A program made the position numbers and the translations under genes. A stretch of 64,000 nt of DNA from Branchiostoma floridae (lineage: Eukaryota > Chordata > Leptocardii > Amphioxiformes > Branchiostomatidae): NCBI RefSeq assembly GCF_000003815.2, contig NC_049979.1:27956249-28020248 (forward strand). The letters run 5' to 3'. The notes beneath the pieces were generated by a model. The model was not told the origin of the DNA, searched no databases, and saw only the letters and a list, made by a program, of their open reading frames with translations. Positions within the stretch are counted from its first letter, which is position 1; each line of letters opens with the position of its first letter. Below, piece by piece: positions 63,608 to 64,000 of this stretch.

Positions 63608-64000
63608 CTAGGATGGACACAAAGTTGGTACTGTTTAATACTGTGGACTAGGGGTGGGTCTTCGTCTAAAACAGGCAGTTAGTGTTGTTTACGAACAGGA
63701 TTTTAAAACGTCAATGGATACTCCACCGAACAGAATCCTTTGTAGCAAAATGGACCATTGTTTGATTATTGCCCATTCGCAAGTTTTCACAGATAATTAG
63801 TTTTCACAGATAATTAGGTCCAGGTCCGGACCTGGACCTGATCCTCTGTAACTGGACCGTACCTGGATTTTCTGTACAGGTACCTACTCCTACTGTGGAT
63901 AGATTTCTGTGTTCAAAGAAATGGTATAGTGGGTCATAGGGGCATTTTGCTTTGGGTTTTTCCTCACTGAAGCCAGGTGAAAATTATTACCAGACTTTGT
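63608..64000. other. Intron of the EGF-like gene
   Basis: No exon seen. A short tandem duplication of TTTTCACAGATAATTAG lies at about 63784-63818, followed by alternating GGTCCGGACCTGGACC-type inverted text. Confidence 0.5.

Overview
The window comes from an intron-rich invertebrate deuterostome genome, most likely amphioxus (Branchiostoma). The support is vertebrate-like orthologues with many small exons (MED17, AAR2, presenilin, TTC19), a single-exon LRR-Ig transmembrane receptor of a type expanded in amphioxus, and a dense mix of DNA transposons, tRNA- and 5S-derived SINEs, LINE scraps and a DIRS-like retroelement. One assembly gap lies at 42947-43647. Species was inferred from sequence character only.

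Layout. 1-1816: intergenic, no gene recognised. 1817-22721 (-): MED17, 13 coding exons, complete (618 aa). Its 8.4 kb sixth intron hosts a nested opposite-strand LRR-Ig receptor gene (13325-16927). That receptor's reading frame is split by one in-frame TAG, and its tail holds a 48-bp repeat array (6 copies) and a 51-bp array (24 copies). 22722-23287: short divergent promoter interval. 23288-44517 (+): AAR2, 5 coding exons, complete (369 aa). Its second intron contains a 15.9 kb DNA transposon (about 25331-41189). 47163-59329 (-): presenilin, 10 coding exons, complete (526 aa), with a decayed DIRS-like element in intron 2 and a decayed copy of exon 5 in intron 4. 59330-60132: second divergent promoter interval. 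60133-62116 (+): TTC19, 3 exons, complete (373 aa). 62718 to beyond the right edge (-): 3' end of an EGF-like single-pass membrane protein.

The most striking object is the transposon in AAR2 intron 2. It has inverted termini beginning ATTCTCGGCTTTCA and two convergent gene modules. The right module encodes a THAP-DDE (DDE_Tnp_4) transposase with an apparently intact D-D-E triad. The left module encodes a SWIM-like zinc motif, a YqaJ/lambda-exonuclease-like nuclease, two PHD fingers and a Ulp1/C48-type SUMO-protease-like domain. This fits the ISL2EU (IS4EU) type of eukaryotic transposon. Between the modules sits a second element with 346-bp near-identical inverted arms rich in the palindrome TTCCTGCAGGAA. 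Inside it are two hAT-type non-autonomous elements (8-bp target duplications), a SINE and a LINE fragment. The result is a four-level nest, and the AAR2 coding exons remain intact.

The host genes are separate housekeeping units: transcription (MED17), U5 snRNP assembly (AAR2), gamma-secretase (presenilin) and complex III maintenance (TTC19). They are arranged as two head-to-head pairs, MED17/AAR2 and PSEN/TTC19. Exon coordinates were read by eye from splice signals, reading-frame continuity and family conservation. Each of the four complete models sums to a whole number of codons with no internal stop.
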